This document shows, one piece after another, positions 8,541 through 17,746 of a DNA stretch of 42,972 bases; within the stretch, counting starts at the first letter, position 1; every line of letters starts with the position of its first letter. The stretch spans positions 1-42,972 of the forward strand of contig CAZMZM010000016.1 of the NCBI GenBank assembly GCA_964570865.1, in the 5' to 3' direction. Below the pieces are notes generated by a model. The model saw only the letters and a list, made by a program, of their open reading frames with translations. It had not been told where the DNA came from and did not search any database. Position numbers and translations under genes: made by a program. Source of the stretch: WGAL01 sp964570865. Its GTDB lineage: Bacteria > Bacteroidota > Ignavibacteria > Ignavibacteriales > Melioribacteraceae.

Positions 8541-10484
8541 ATGCGAATATTGTTGCTTTTTATTTTCACTTTTCTTTTTTCAATTCAAGCACAAAATTCC
8601 GATTCATTGAAGAGCTACAATCTTAAACAAATTACGGTTCAGAGTTCATTAGTGCTTCAGCCTAAGTCAACAATAAAGATAAACGAAAAAACAATTGCCC
8701 TTTCGGATGCCGTAACATTAGATAAAATTGCTCCGTTGCTGCCGAGCACTAAAGTTCAAACCAATTCGAGAGGAGAAACTTTATTTTACTTACGCAATTC
8801 GGGAAAGCGTAGATTGTCCCTTCTGATAGACGGCATTCCGCTTAATATCCCGTGGGATAACAGAATTGATTTGTCGCTAATCCCAACTACGGCAATCTCT
8901 AAAATAATGATTACAAAAGGTATTCCCTCCGTAATTTACGGTCCTAATTCTCTCGGAGGCGTAATAAATATTTCCACTCTTGAAGCGGATGAAAGTAGTA
9001 ACAGAGGCGAATTAAAATTATCCGTAGGTGAAAATGGATTAAAATCATTTTCCACTTTTTACGGAAGTAAGCAAGGAGAATTCTCATATCTTTTATCTGC
9101 AGGTTATTCCGAGCGCGATTCTTATAAATTACCGTCTCAATTTTCTTCTCATGCTAATCCCGGCAGTGCAAGATTAAATAGTTACTACAACGGTTATAAC
9201 TTTTTAGGCAAAATTAAAAAGAGGTATTCCGGTAATTCGGAGATCGGTTTTTCGGTATCTTACTTAAGTAAGGAAAAAGGAGTTCCGCCTGAAATCGGCG
9301 TTTCCAAAATACGATACTGGAAATATCCTGAGATTTCGGATTTATCTGTAACGGTTAACGGCGTTCACCGGTTTCCCTCTTCAAACTCCTTTTTGACGTA
9401 CGCTGTTAATCTTACCGAATATCATTCGTTGATAAATCAGTTTACTAACGGCAGCTACAATGTTTTGGACGAAACCGAAAAAGGAGACGATTACACTTAC
9501 TTCGGACGAGCAATATACACAATGCTTTTCGGCAGTTCATCAATACTTAAACTGAGTGGAAGCGGGTATGCATCAACACATTACGAAGATATTTCATCGG
9601 GAACACCCTTAATCGAAGAAAAAAATATTTATTCGCAAAATGTGTTTTCAGTCGGAGCAGAATACGAATATATTCACAACAAACTTTCCGTTAACTTCGG
9701 AGCCGGTATAGATGGAGCAGCTACGCCCAAGACAGGCAACAAACCTCAAAAGTCATCCACGTATGACTTTGGTTTTAATTCCGGATTGGTCTATTCGTTC
9801 GGTAAAAATTTAAGCGTAAGATTAAATGCCGGTCGCAAAACAAGATTCCCGACAATGCGCGAGATGTTCTCCGGAGCATTGGGTAAGTTTGAACTAAATC
9901 CTAACCTAAAAGCAGAAGCGGCTCACAGTGGTGAGGCCGGAATAGTATATTCTTTTTACAATGGAAATATTGAATCCGATCTCTTTTTAACATACATTAC
10001 AGATGGTATTGTCCGAACAAAACTATCAAATGGGAAGTACAAAAGGATAAATAAGTCCGCCCTCAGAAATTACGGAATCGAAACCGAGTTGGAATATGAC
10101 ATTGCCGGATTTCTAAAAATGAGAGTGAATGCAAGCTTTATTAGTTCTTTCGCAAAAAATAGTAAAGGTGAGTTCAAAGACACCGTAGAATATGCTCCTC
10201 GGATAATTGCCGGAGGAAGTTTCACCTACACTCTTTACAGAGCGAGTTTTTTAATAGGTGCAAGTTATATCGGGAACGAGTATGAAGCTGAGAACCCTTA
10301 TTTTGTTAAGCTTCCCGATTATCTGCTAATTAATTTCAGAGTCGGATATTTACTTTCAATTTTTAATACTAAAACAACCTTCTATTTCCGAGCTGATAAT
10401 TTAACCGACAAATTATATTACACGCAGTTCGGCTTACCGGAACCCGGTAGAGAATTTAGGATTGGTTTTAAGATGAAGTATTAG
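8541..10484 (+). CDS. TonB-dependent outer-membrane receptor
   Basis: 647 residues. The signal peptide MRILLLFIFTFLFSIQA is cleaved after about residue 17. The plug domain (about 30-150) carries LLIDGIPLN, SLIPTTAISKIMITKG and SVIYGPNSLGGVINI, all standard plug motifs. The rest is a 22-strand-type barrel with the usual RADNLTDKLYYTQFG and a terminal aromatic residue (KMKY). It would import a substrate using TonB-ExbBD energy; siderophore, cobalamin, nickel and oligosaccharide receptors share this length and cannot be separated here. It lacks the long N-terminal extension of SusC-type proteins, and no SusD follows. It is the first gene of a probable operon with the glycosyltransferase (21-base gap) and the HIT-like enzyme. 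Confidence 0.92.
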   Translation: MRILLLFIFTFLFSIQAQNSDSLKSYNLKQITVQSSLVLQPKSTIKINEKTIALSDAVTLDKIAPLLPSTKVQTNSRGETLFYLRNSGKRRLSLLIDGIPLNIPWDNRIDLSLIPTTAISKIMITKGIPSVIYGPNSLGGVINISTLEADESSNRGELKLSVGENGLKSFSTFYGSKQGEFSYLLSAGYSERDSYKLPSQFSSHANPGSARLNSYYNGYNFLGKIKKRYSGNSEIGFSVSYLSKEKGVPPEIGVSKIRYWKYPEISDLSVTVNGVHRFPSSNSFLTYAVNLTEYHSLINQFTNGSYNVLDETEKGDDYTYFGRAIYTMLFGSSSILKLSGSGYASTHYEDISSGTPLIEEKNIYSQNVFSVGAEYEYIHNKLSVNFGAGIDGAATPKTGNKPQKSSTYDFGFNSGLVYSFGKNLSVRLNAGRKTRFPTMREMFSGALGKFELNPNLKAEAAHSGEAGIVYSFYNGNIESDLFLTYITDGIVRTKLSNGKYKRINKSALRNYGIETELEYDIAGFLKMRVNASFISSFAKNSKGEFKDTVEYAPRIIAGGSFTYTLYRASFLIGASYIGNEYEAENPYFVKLPDYLLINFRVGYLLSIFNTKTTFYFRADNLTDKLYYTQFGLPEPGREFRIGFKMKY

Positions 10485-10505
10485 TATTATTCTTAATAGT
10501 GAATA

Positions 10506-11921
10506 ATGAAAATAGACCTAATTAAATACGGCAATAAAAATGATTCGCTTCTTTCGGAGTTGTTCGCTAATATTTATTGTTTTGAAGATTTCTCAAATCC
10601 GGAAATAGCGAGTGGTTTACAGCATGAATCGCATAAATGGATTGATTCTATTGCTGACGGGAGCGATTCTGATTTTGTGATTATGTCGCCGGACAATATA
10701 ATTCCGGAAATATCGAAAAGCGGTTTAAACCGTTTTATTTCCGTTGCTTCTGATACAAATGCAGGATTGGTTTATTCCGATTATTTTATACGGAAAGAAC
10801 ATCCGGAAATAATAAGATTAATAGATTATCAATCAGGCTCGGTTAGAGATGACTTTAATTTCGGCAAACTGGTTTTATTAAGAACTTCCTTAATCAAAGA
10901 ATTTACCGTTAACCGAAAAATTGACTTAAAATATTCAACATTCTACGCTTTAAGACTTTTCATTTCATCTCAAGCTAAAATAGTTAGAATTCCGGAGCCT
11001 TTATATTCGGTTACTTCCTTAGATAACAGGAAAACGGGAGAAAAACTTTTTGATTACGTTCACCCTGCATTTAAGGAGATTCAATCGGAAAGAGAAAAAG
11101 TGTTTTTACAATATCTGCAAAATATTAACGCTTCGATTAAACCCGATATAATCAAGTTAAATTACAGACTCGAAGATTTTGAGGCAATTGCATCGGTTGT
11201 CATCCCGGTTAAAAATCGAGAAAAAACAATCGGAGATGCAGTCGCTTCGGCATTATCACAAAAGACAGATTTTAATTTTAATGTAATTGTGGTAGATAAT
11301 TATTCCACTGACAGTACTTCTAAAATATTATCAGATATTGCCGAAGATAATCCGAATTTATTTGTGATTACTCCTCCCGGTAAGACACATGGAATAGGCG
11401 GATGCTGGAATTATGCAATCGAACAACATTATTGCGGTATGTTTGCCGTACAGTTAGATAGCGACGATATTTACATCAATCAATTTTCATTGCAAAAGAT
11501 TATCGATAAATTTTTCGAAACTAAAACAGCAGCGGTAGTAGGAAGTTACCGTCTTACCGATTTCAGCCTAAATGAGATTCCGCCCGGAATAGTTAGACAC
11601 GAAGAATGGACAGATGAAAACGGCGTCAATAACGGCTTAAGAATAAACGGCTTCGGAGCGCCCCGCGCTTTTTACACGCCGGTACTGAGGGAAATAAAGT
11701 TCCCGGATGTCAGCTACGGTGAGGATTATGCGGTAATGTTAAAGATAACCCGCACTTATAAAATTGCCCGAATATTTGAACCCGTTTATATCTGCAGAAG
11801 ATGGGAAGGGAACTCCGATTCCGATTTATCAAATGAACGCGAAAACAGAAACAATAGCTACAAAGACTTTTTACGAAGCGTAGAGATAGCGGCAAGGAAA
11901 AAACTAAATAACAGAGGTTGA
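10506..11921 (+). CDS. Glycosyltransferase family 2, two-domain protein
   Basis: 471 residues. The C-terminal half (from about residue 225) is a clear GT2 GT-A fold: ASVVIPVKNREKTI, VIVVDNYSTDST and the DxD-type metal site LDSDD at 317-321. A later GFGAPRAFY and a Glu-Asp pair (GEDYAVMLK) sit in the usual acceptor/catalytic-base region. The first 200 residues look like a second, decayed GT-A unit: GLVYSDYF and LLRTSLIKEF resemble the second half of such a domain, but the N-terminal nucleotide-binding strand motif is missing. No membrane segment. It probably transfers a hexose from a nucleotide-sugar in the cytoplasm. The stop is one base from the start of the next gene, so the two are co-translated, and the neighbour is a nucleotide-sugar-type enzyme. 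Confidence 0.85.
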   Translation: MKIDLIKYGNKNDSLLSELFANIYCFEDFSNPEIASGLQHESHKWIDSIADGSDSDFVIMSPDNIIPEISKSGLNRFISVASDTNAGLVYSDYFIRKEHPEIIRLIDYQSGSVRDDFNFGKLVLLRTSLIKEFTVNRKIDLKYSTFYALRLFISSQAKIVRIPEPLYSVTSLDNRKTGEKLFDYVHPAFKEIQSEREKVFLQYLQNINASIKPDIIKLNYRLEDFEAIASVVIPVKNREKTIGDAVASALSQKTDFNFNVIVVDNYSTDSTSKILSDIAEDNPNLFVITPPGKTHGIGGCWNYAIEQHYCGMFAVQLDSDDIYINQFSLQKIIDKFFETKTAAVVGSYRLTDFSLNEIPPGIVRHEEWTDENGVNNGLRINGFGAPRAFYTPVLREIKFPDVSYGEDYAVMLKITRTYKIARIFEPVYICRRWEGNSDSDLSNERENRNNSYKDFLRSVEIAARKKLNNRG

Positions 11922-11922
11922 G

Positions 11923-12960
11923 ATGGGAAAAAAAGTTTATTCAATCAGCGAATTCAATAATCTTCCCGAATTAAAACAAAGCGGAGATTTTGCAAAAGAT
12001 TTTTTTAATTGGCAAATTGCGAAATGGGATTTTGCCAAGAATAATTACGATACTCTGCAATCTTTGAAAGTTAAACATTTTTATTTCTCAAAAACTTCCG
12101 TGTCCGTTCAGTATAATCCGCACCGTGTTGGTTCCACTCTTGCCCTTGTTGACGATGCCGGCATCGCAAAAAGAAAATGTTTTTTATGCGAAGAAAATCT
12201 TCATGAAGAGCAGTCCGGAATTAAGCTCACGGAAAACTACACACTTCTTGTAAATCCATTCCCGATTATTCCTATTCATTTCACGGCAAAATTTAGTCAA
12301 CATCTTCCGCAAAAGATTTCGGAAAACTTTGCCGAGATTCTGAAAGGTGCTAAAACATTGGGGGAAAACTACTTCTTACTTTACAACGGACCGGAAGCCG
12401 GAGCTTCGGTTCCGGAGCACAGACATTTTCAGGGTGGGACAAAAAAACACTTCCCGATTCTGAAAGAGATTACTGCTGCGCTTTCGGGCTTTAAACCGAC
12501 AAGCAATTTATTGTTGCCTGATATTCACTTGCTGAAAGAACAAGTTTCCGGACAAAACTCCGCTTTATTATTTACTGTGTCGGATGGATTGAGAAATTAT
12601 TTCGTGATTAAAGGAAATGACATATCTCTTATTGAAAAATTATTTTTTAATCTATTTGATAAAATGACGCTTTTATTCCCTTCAACAAAAGAGACGAAGT
12701 TAAATCTAATTTCCACTGTTGAAAACCGGAACCATATTCTAGTAATTTTCCCCAGAGCCAAGCACCGTCCCCATTATTTTTACAGTGAAGGGAAGGACAA
12801 ACTTCTTGTCAGTCCGGCGACATTAGATTTTGGCGGCATCATGGTGCTGCCGCGTGAAGAAGACTATATGAAGATCAATACGGAAATAATTAAACGGATT
12901 TATTCCGAAGTCGGCTATGGAAATAGCACTTTCAAAAGATTAGTCTCCGTATTAAAGTAG
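11923..12960 (+). CDS. HIT/GalT-superfamily nucleotide-sugar phosphorylase-like protein (DUF4922-like)
   Basis: 345 residues. The motif SVPEHRHFQGG gives His166-x-His168-x-Gln170, the catalytic histidine arrangement of the GalT / GDP-glucose phosphorylase / ATP adenylyltransferase branch of the HIT superfamily. Other family hallmarks are QYNPHRVGST (63-72), a CFLC pair (Cys86, Cys89) that may bind zinc, and LVNPFPIIPIHFT. The family splits or transfers nucleotide-linked sugars through a covalent nucleotidyl-histidine, normally the second His. The length and motifs fit the Bacteroidota family named DUF4922, which I infer here from memory of the pattern. It follows the glycosyltransferase after a single base (TGA-G-ATG), suggesting that it makes or recycles that enzyme's sugar donor. 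The real substrate (ADP- or GDP-glucose, UDP-hexose) is not visible. Confidence 0.75.
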   Translation: MGKKVYSISEFNNLPELKQSGDFAKDFFNWQIAKWDFAKNNYDTLQSLKVKHFYFSKTSVSVQYNPHRVGSTLALVDDAGIAKRKCFLCEENLHEEQSGIKLTENYTLLVNPFPIIPIHFTAKFSQHLPQKISENFAEILKGAKTLGENYFLLYNGPEAGASVPEHRHFQGGTKKHFPILKEITAALSGFKPTSNLLLPDIHLLKEQVSGQNSALLFTVSDGLRNYFVIKGNDISLIEKLFFNLFDKMTLLFPSTKETKLNLISTVENRNHILVIFPRAKHRPHYFYSEGKDKLLVSPATLDFGGIMVLPREEDYMKINTEIIKRIYSEVGYGNSTFKRLVSVLK

Positions 12961-13092
12961 CATTGATTGATTTTTAGTGAGTTTCTCGTTTTCTTCTCTT
13001 TTTTACTCTAACAATTAGGAAACTCGTTTCTCGTAAAACTGTTATATTGCAAAGTCAAAAGAGAAACATCAAAAACGGAAAGGAAAAATATT

Positions 13093-14259
13093 ATGCATGA
13101 TTTTACCTTCTATAATCCGACGAAAGTGTTATTCGGAAAAAATAAAATTAAAGAATTAGGGGGTATGATAAAAAACAGCGGAGTAACAAAAGTGTTATTC
13201 CTTTACGGAAAAGGCTCTATATTTAATAATGGTGTTTACGAAAGAACCGCTGAAATGCTTAAGCAAAGTGGAATCGATTTTGTTGAACTTGGAGGCGTTA
13301 AAGCAAATCCCGTACTATCTAAAGTTCGTGAAGCTATTGAATTAGTTAGGGCTGAAAATGTTAACGGCATCTTAGCCGTTGGAGGCGGTAGCGTAATCGA
13401 TTCGGCAAAAGCCGTCGGCGCCGGAACGTTATTCGAAGGAGATATTTGGGATTTATTTGAAGGGAAATCATTATTCACGGATTCGCTTCCAGTATTTACA
13501 ATTTTAACTATATCGGCAACCGGCAGTGAAATGAATCCGTTTGCCGTAGTTACAAAAGAAGATGAAAAAAAGAAATGGCCGTTTTCTGCCGGAGAAGCTT
13601 CATTTCCAAAAGTAACCGTAATAGAACCGGAGATTCAGTTTACATTGCCGTCGGCTCAAACTGCCAACGGTGCTATTGACGCTATTGCGCACGTATTTGA
13701 ACTCTATTTTGACGGAACTGAAAACGTGGACATTCAGGACGAAATTGCGGAAGGATTAATCCGGAATATAATAAAACACTCCAAAATATTGATCGATGAG
13801 CCGACTAATTATAACTCAAGAGCAGAGCTTGCTTGGTGTGCAACCATGGCATTAAACGGAATTAACAGTGCAGGCCGAAGCGGCGGCGATTGGGCGACTC
13901 ACACTTTGGAACATTCCCTTAGCGCCTACTACGACATTGCCCACGGAGCCGGACTTGCAATTATGTTTCCCGCATGGATTAAATATGTTTATCAAACAAA
14001 GCCGGAAAGATTTATTAAGTTAGCCCGTAATGTTTTTAATATTAAAGAAGATGATATTCCGCTTACAATTAATGAACTTACCGCGAAACTAAAAAAATAT
14101 TTCAAATCAATTGGAGCGCCTACACAGCTTGGTGATATTGGAGTTGGTGAGGCGGAAATTGAAAAACTGACAGATAATGCTTCCTTACGTTTACCGATTG
14201 GGAGATTGCGTAAATTGAATAGAAATGATATCCGAGAGATTTTTAAATTAGCATTATAA
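13093..14259 (+). CDS. Iron-containing alcohol dehydrogenase (BdhA/YqhD type)
   Basis: 388 residues, typical of butanol-dehydrogenase-like group III alcohol dehydrogenases. It opens with FTFYNPTKVLFGK, the family start. The dinucleotide-binding GGGS lies at 97-100 (GGGSVIDSAKAVG). The metal ligands are Asp196, His200, His270 and His284, with the spacing seen in YqhD and FucO (14 between the last two histidines, WATHTLEHSLSAYYDIAHG). It reduces aldehydes with NADPH or oxidises alcohols in the cytoplasm. AAGGA precedes the ATG by about 10 bases. It has its own 130-base upstream region and is convergent with aspS, so it is probably monocistronic. The exact substrate is unknown. Confidence 0.93.
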   Translation: MHDFTFYNPTKVLFGKNKIKELGGMIKNSGVTKVLFLYGKGSIFNNGVYERTAEMLKQSGIDFVELGGVKANPVLSKVREAIELVRAENVNGILAVGGGSVIDSAKAVGAGTLFEGDIWDLFEGKSLFTDSLPVFTILTISATGSEMNPFAVVTKEDEKKKWPFSAGEASFPKVTVIEPEIQFTLPSAQTANGAIDAIAHVFELYFDGTENVDIQDEIAEGLIRNIIKHSKILIDEPTNYNSRAELAWCATMALNGINSAGRSGGDWATHTLEHSLSAYYDIAHGAGLAIMFPAWIKYVYQTKPERFIKLARNVFNIKEDDIPLTINELTAKLKKYFKSIGAPTQLGDIGVGEAEIEKLTDNASLRLPIGRLRKLNRNDIREIFKLAL

Positions 14260-14262
14260 ATT

Positions 14263-14286
14263 AAAAAACCCCTGATAATCAGGGGC
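14263..14286 (-). terminator. Intrinsic terminator of aspS
   Basis: CCCCTGA (14269-14275) and TCAGGGG (14279-14285) form a perfect 7-bp stem with a 3-base loop. On the minus strand it is followed by six U (14268-14263). It lies 10 bases after the aspS stop and ends a few bases from the convergent alcohol dehydrogenase stop, so it may serve both. Confidence 0.88.
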
Positions 14287-14295
14287 TTAAATTTA

Positions 14296-16062
14296 TTAGT
14301 CGCTTATTTTTATGTGAAGTTCCTTTAATTGAGCTTCGTCAACATTTGCTGGAGCGTTATCCATTAATGATAGTGCGCTTGTCGTTTTAGGAAATGCAAT
14401 CATATCCCGAATTGAATTTTTATCGGCAAACAACATTGCCATTCTATCAAATCCAAATGCGATTCCGCCATGAGGTGGAGCACCGTATTTGAATGCATTC
14501 ATCAAAAAGCCGAACTTCTCTTCCGCTTCTTCCTTACCGATTCCAAGAGCTTCAAACATTTTATGCTGAACATCCGAGGAGTGAATACGAATGCTTCCTC
14601 CGGCAATTTCATTCCCGTTCAGAACTAAATCGTATGCACGTGCTCGTACTTTCCCCGGGGCGGTGTCAAGAAGATGCAAATCCTCAACCTTAGGCGACGT
14701 AAAGGGATGGTGCATTGCATAAAATCTGTTTGTTTCTTCATCCCATTCAAGCAACGGGAAATCGGTAACCCAAATAAGGGAGGGCTTGGTTCCGGGCGTT
14801 ATTAATTCCAGCCTTTTCGCCATTTCCAGCCTAAGAGCTCCAAGCACATTAAGCGATTTTGCCTTAGCGCCTGAAATAATTAAAACAAGGTCGCCGTTTT
14901 CAGCTTTCATGGCATCAACAATGTTCTGCTTTTCTTCATCCGTTAAAAATTTTGCAATCGGGGATTCCAATGCACCCTCTTTCATTTTCATCCAAACAAG
15001 CCCGCCTGCGCCAAGCTCTTTTACAAACTTGGTTAATCCGTCCAGCTTGCTTCTGGAGTAATCGGCACAACCCTTTGCCAACAGTCCGCCCACAATTCCT
15101 GTTTGAGCCGATTCCTTAAATACACGAAACTCGGATGTTTTAACGGCTTGGTTAAGATTAACAATTTCCATTCCGAAGCGTAAGTCGGGTTTATCGCTTC
15201 CGTATTTTTCCATAGCTTCGCTATAAGGCAACCGTTTAAGTGGTAGTTGAATATCATAATCCTTAATTTCCTTAAACATAATTTTCATCAGCTCTTCAAC
15301 TATTTCAAAAATGTCTTCAACGTCAACAAAGGACATTTCAACATCTATCTGTGTAAATTCAGGCTGCCTGTCGGCGCGTAAATCCTCGTCCCGAAAACAT
15401 TTTGTAATCTGAAAATATCTATCAAAGCCCGCAACCATCAAAAGCTGTTTGTATGTTTGCGGCGACTGTGGAAGCGCATAAAACTTACCTTTATGAATTC
15501 TGCTCGGCACCAAATAATCACGAGCTCCTTCGGGAGTACTTTTCATCAAAACCGGAGTTTCAACTTCGATGAAATTTTTGGAATCAAAATATTTACGTAC
15601 TATCTGGTACATCTTATGACGAAGAAGTAAGTTCTTCTGCATTTCGTTTCTTCGTAAGTCAAGATAACGATATTTTAAGCGGAGTTCCTCGCTTGCTTCC
15701 GATTTATCCGAAATTGTAAAGGGCGGAGTTTCAGCTTCATTAAGAATTAACAGTTTATCGGCTGTAACTTCAATTTCACCGGTCGCCATTGATTTATTTA
15801 TCATATCTTCAGGTCTTGCTCGTACAACGCCTTCAACGGAAATTACAAACTCATTTCTTAATTTTTTTGCCGTTTCATAAACCACGCTGTTTTCTTCCGG
15901 CTCAAAAACTATTTGAGTAATTCCGTATCGGTCTCTAAGAGTAATAAAAATCAATCCCCCTAAATCCCTTCGGGAATTAACCCAACCGTTTAAAACTACC
16001 TTTTCTCCTGCATGCTCAATACGTAACTCACCGTTTGTGTGAGTTCTTTTATTAAATTTCAT
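14296..16062 (-). CDS. aspS: Aspartyl-tRNA synthetase
   Basis: 588 residues, the normal bacterial length. The N-terminal OB-fold anticodon-binding domain (VVLNGWVNSRRDLGGLIFI) is followed by the class II catalytic domain split by a GAD-type insert at about 300-410. Class II motif 2 is FRDEDLRADRQPEFTQID (223-240) and motif 3 is GIAFGFDRMAML near the C-terminus. It charges tRNA-Asp with aspartate; whether it also charges tRNA-Asn was not decided. The start is ATG at 16062, supported by the typical MKFNKRTHTNGEL opening. A strong terminator follows. It is divergent from pdxB with about 105 bases between the starts. Confidence 0.97.
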   Translation of the reverse strand: MKFNKRTHTNGELRIEHAGEKVVLNGWVNSRRDLGGLIFITLRDRYGITQIVFEPEENSVVYETAKKLRNEFVISVEGVVRARPEDMINKSMATGEIEVTADKLLILNEAETPPFTISDKSEASEELRLKYRYLDLRRNEMQKNLLLRHKMYQIVRKYFDSKNFIEVETPVLMKSTPEGARDYLVPSRIHKGKFYALPQSPQTYKQLLMVAGFDRYFQITKCFRDEDLRADRQPEFTQIDVEMSFVDVEDIFEIVEELMKIMFKEIKDYDIQLPLKRLPYSEAMEKYGSDKPDLRFGMEIVNLNQAVKTSEFRVFKESAQTGIVGGLLAKGCADYSRSKLDGLTKFVKELGAGGLVWMKMKEGALESPIAKFLTDEEKQNIVDAMKAENGDLVLIISGAKAKSLNVLGALRLEMAKRLELITPGTKPSLIWVTDFPLLEWDEETNRFYAMHHPFTSPKVEDLHLLDTAPGKVRARAYDLVLNGNEIAGGSIRIHSSDVQHKMFEALGIGKEEAEEKFGFLMNAFKYGAPPHGGIAFGFDRMAMLFADKNSIRDMIAFPKTTSALSLMDNAPANVDEAQLKELHIKISD

Positions 16063-16167
16063 CTTTGTTTTTTCTCCTTAAAAATAGAAAACAAAAATAA
16101 TCAATATAAATTCGGTTGCCAAATTTCTATATATTTATACTTTAATAATTTTGAAAAACAGGTATTG

Positions 16168-17295
16168 ATGAAGCTGGTTGTAGATGAAAATATTGTAAAA
16201 GGCAAAGAAGCATTCTCGCAGTTCGGCGATGTTCAACTGGTAAACGGCAGAGAAATAACACACAAAACGGTTCAAGATGCCGATGTATTGATAACTCGTT
16301 CCGTTACAAAAGTAAACAAGTCTTTGCTGCATAATAGTAAAGTAAAATTTGTCGGGACTGCAACAATAGGCACGGACCACGTCGATTCCGATTATTTAGA
16401 ATCGCAAGGAATATATTTTGCAAACGCTCCGGGATGCAATTCTTCTTCGGTTGCGGAATACGTATTTGCCGGACTTTCGCATCTATCAGAAAAGGATGAT
16501 TTCCACTTAAAAGATAAAAGTATCGGCATTGTTGGAATTGGTAATATTGGAAGCAAAGTGCTGATGTTTTCCCAAGCGCTGGGGATGAAAACCGTGATTA
16601 ATGATCCTCCTTTGGAACGTAACGGATTTATCGCCGATTTTTCTTCACTCGAGGAAGTTTTGAAATGTGATATTGTTACGCTCCATGTTCCTTTGAACAA
16701 AGGGGGGATTGATAATACGTTTCATCTTATCGGGAAAAATGAATTGGAGAAATTACAAGATGGGGCAATATTAATTAACACATCAAGGGGGGAAGTTGTT
16801 GATAATATTGCATTAAACGAATTGGCGCAAAATAAATCTCTAAAATTAATATTGGACGTATGGGAAAATGAGCCGAATCCAATCTTTGAACTGATTACAA
16901 AAGCAGAAATAGCGACTCCGCATATTGCCGGTTACAGTTATGATGGAAAACTAAACGGCACGAAAATGGTATTTGAAGAACTTAATAAATTTATGGGATT
17001 AAATTTTAAGTGGAATTTTTCAGCTTCAAAAGAAAAAATAGTTCTAAATTGTTCGGGAGCGGAAAGTGAAAAAGTGATGTTAAACTCTATTTATAAATCT
17101 GTTTATAATATTTTGGAAGATGACAAACGCTTTAGGGATAATGTTTTGTTTTCCGAAAATCCTGATAGAAATTTTGATTTGCTGCGAAAAAATTATCCTA
17201 AAAGATTAGAGTTTTGTAACTTTGCAGTTAAAATAAATGATAAAACAAAGCGTTTTGCCAAAATGCTTTCAACATTCGGATTAACGATTTTATAG
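16168..17295 (+). CDS. pdxB: 4-phosphoerythronate dehydrogenase (vitamin B6 synthesis)
   Basis: 375 residues from the ATG at 16168. A longer in-frame reading back to 16039 overlaps the aspS start antisense and has a nonsense N-terminus, so it is rejected; CAGG precedes the chosen ATG. MKLVVDENIV, TATIGTDHVD and ANAPGCNSSSVAEYV are PdxB hallmarks. The Rossmann motif is GIGNIG (123-128) and the D-2-hydroxyacid dehydrogenase triad is Arg207, Glu235 and His252. A C-terminal dimerisation domain follows. It oxidises 4-phosphoerythronate in the DXP-dependent pyridoxal phosphate pathway. The next gene starts six bases after the stop and its SD overlaps this stop, so they are one operon. Confidence 0.92.
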   Translation: MKLVVDENIVKGKEAFSQFGDVQLVNGREITHKTVQDADVLITRSVTKVNKSLLHNSKVKFVGTATIGTDHVDSDYLESQGIYFANAPGCNSSSVAEYVFAGLSHLSEKDDFHLKDKSIGIVGIGNIGSKVLMFSQALGMKTVINDPPLERNGFIADFSSLEEVLKCDIVTLHVPLNKGGIDNTFHLIGKNELEKLQDGAILINTSRGEVVDNIALNELAQNKSLKLILDVWENEPNPIFELITKAEIATPHIAGYSYDGKLNGTKMVFEELNKFMGLNFKWNFSASKEKIVLNCSGAESEKVMLNSIYKSVYNILEDDKRFRDNVLFSENPDRNFDLLRKNYPKRLEFCNFAVKINDKTKRFAKMLSTFGLTIL

Positions 17296-17301
17296 GAAGT
17301 T

Positions 17302-17739
17302 ATGAAAAGAACAATTTTTCTTACAATAATCTTTTTATCAATAAATATTTTTGCTCAATATAAACCACTGTCACGCAAAGATTACAATTTACAAAAATCG
17401 GAGTTGTTAAAACAAAAAGACATTTTGCTTAAAGAGAAGAATTCCCTTAATTCTGAAATCGGAGAATTGATAAAACAGTTTACATATCTGAAAAACAACC
17501 GCCGAGATATTTGCCGTAATTACTTCTTGAAAAAATATGGTAATAAAATAGGCTCACGTGTTGCCGACGGCAGAATTTGGAAAGGCATGACTATATCGAT
17601 GCTGAAAGACAGTTGGGGAAAACCGGACAAAGTTACAAGACAAAAAAGGAAGTGGGGACTTTTCACACAACTTTACTATGGAAAAACGACTTTCTTTTTT
17701 AAGAATAAGAAGCTAACCGATTGGGAAGAAAAAAAGTAA
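17302..17739 (+). CDS. Small secreted protein with coiled coil and BamE/SmpA-like C-terminus
   Basis: 145 residues. The signal peptide MKRTIFLTIIFLSINIFAQ is followed by a charged coiled coil (about 28-70: KSELLKQKDILLKEKNSL). The C-terminal region (about 90-140) reads WKGMTISMLKDSWGKPDKV, then LYYGKTTFFFKNKKLTDWE. This matches the pattern of short SmpA/OmlA/BamE-type domains (KGM..., WGxPdk, yYG, FknxkL..W). There is no lipobox cysteine at the cleavage point, so it is probably periplasmic rather than a lipoprotein. It is co-transcribed with pdxB (SD AGGAAG overlaps the pdxB stop), but no functional link is evident. The similarity is by pattern only. Confidence 0.75.
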   Translation: MKRTIFLTIIFLSINIFAQYKPLSRKDYNLQKSELLKQKDILLKEKNSLNSEIGELIKQFTYLKNNRRDICRNYFLKKYGNKIGSRVADGRIWKGMTISMLKDSWGKPDKVTRQKRKWGLFTQLYYGKTTFFFKNKKLTDWEEKK

Positions 17740-17746
17740 GGAGCGA

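Noticed and set aside
12979..13025. Inverted repeat GAGTTTC / GAAACTC before the alcohol dehydrogenase
   Set aside because: Only 7 bp with a 33-base loop in AT-rich DNA; not distinguishable from chance.
16039..16167. 43-codon N-terminal extension of pdxB
   Set aside because: Overlaps the aspS start antisense and does not resemble PdxB; the family start MKLVVDENIV is at 16168.
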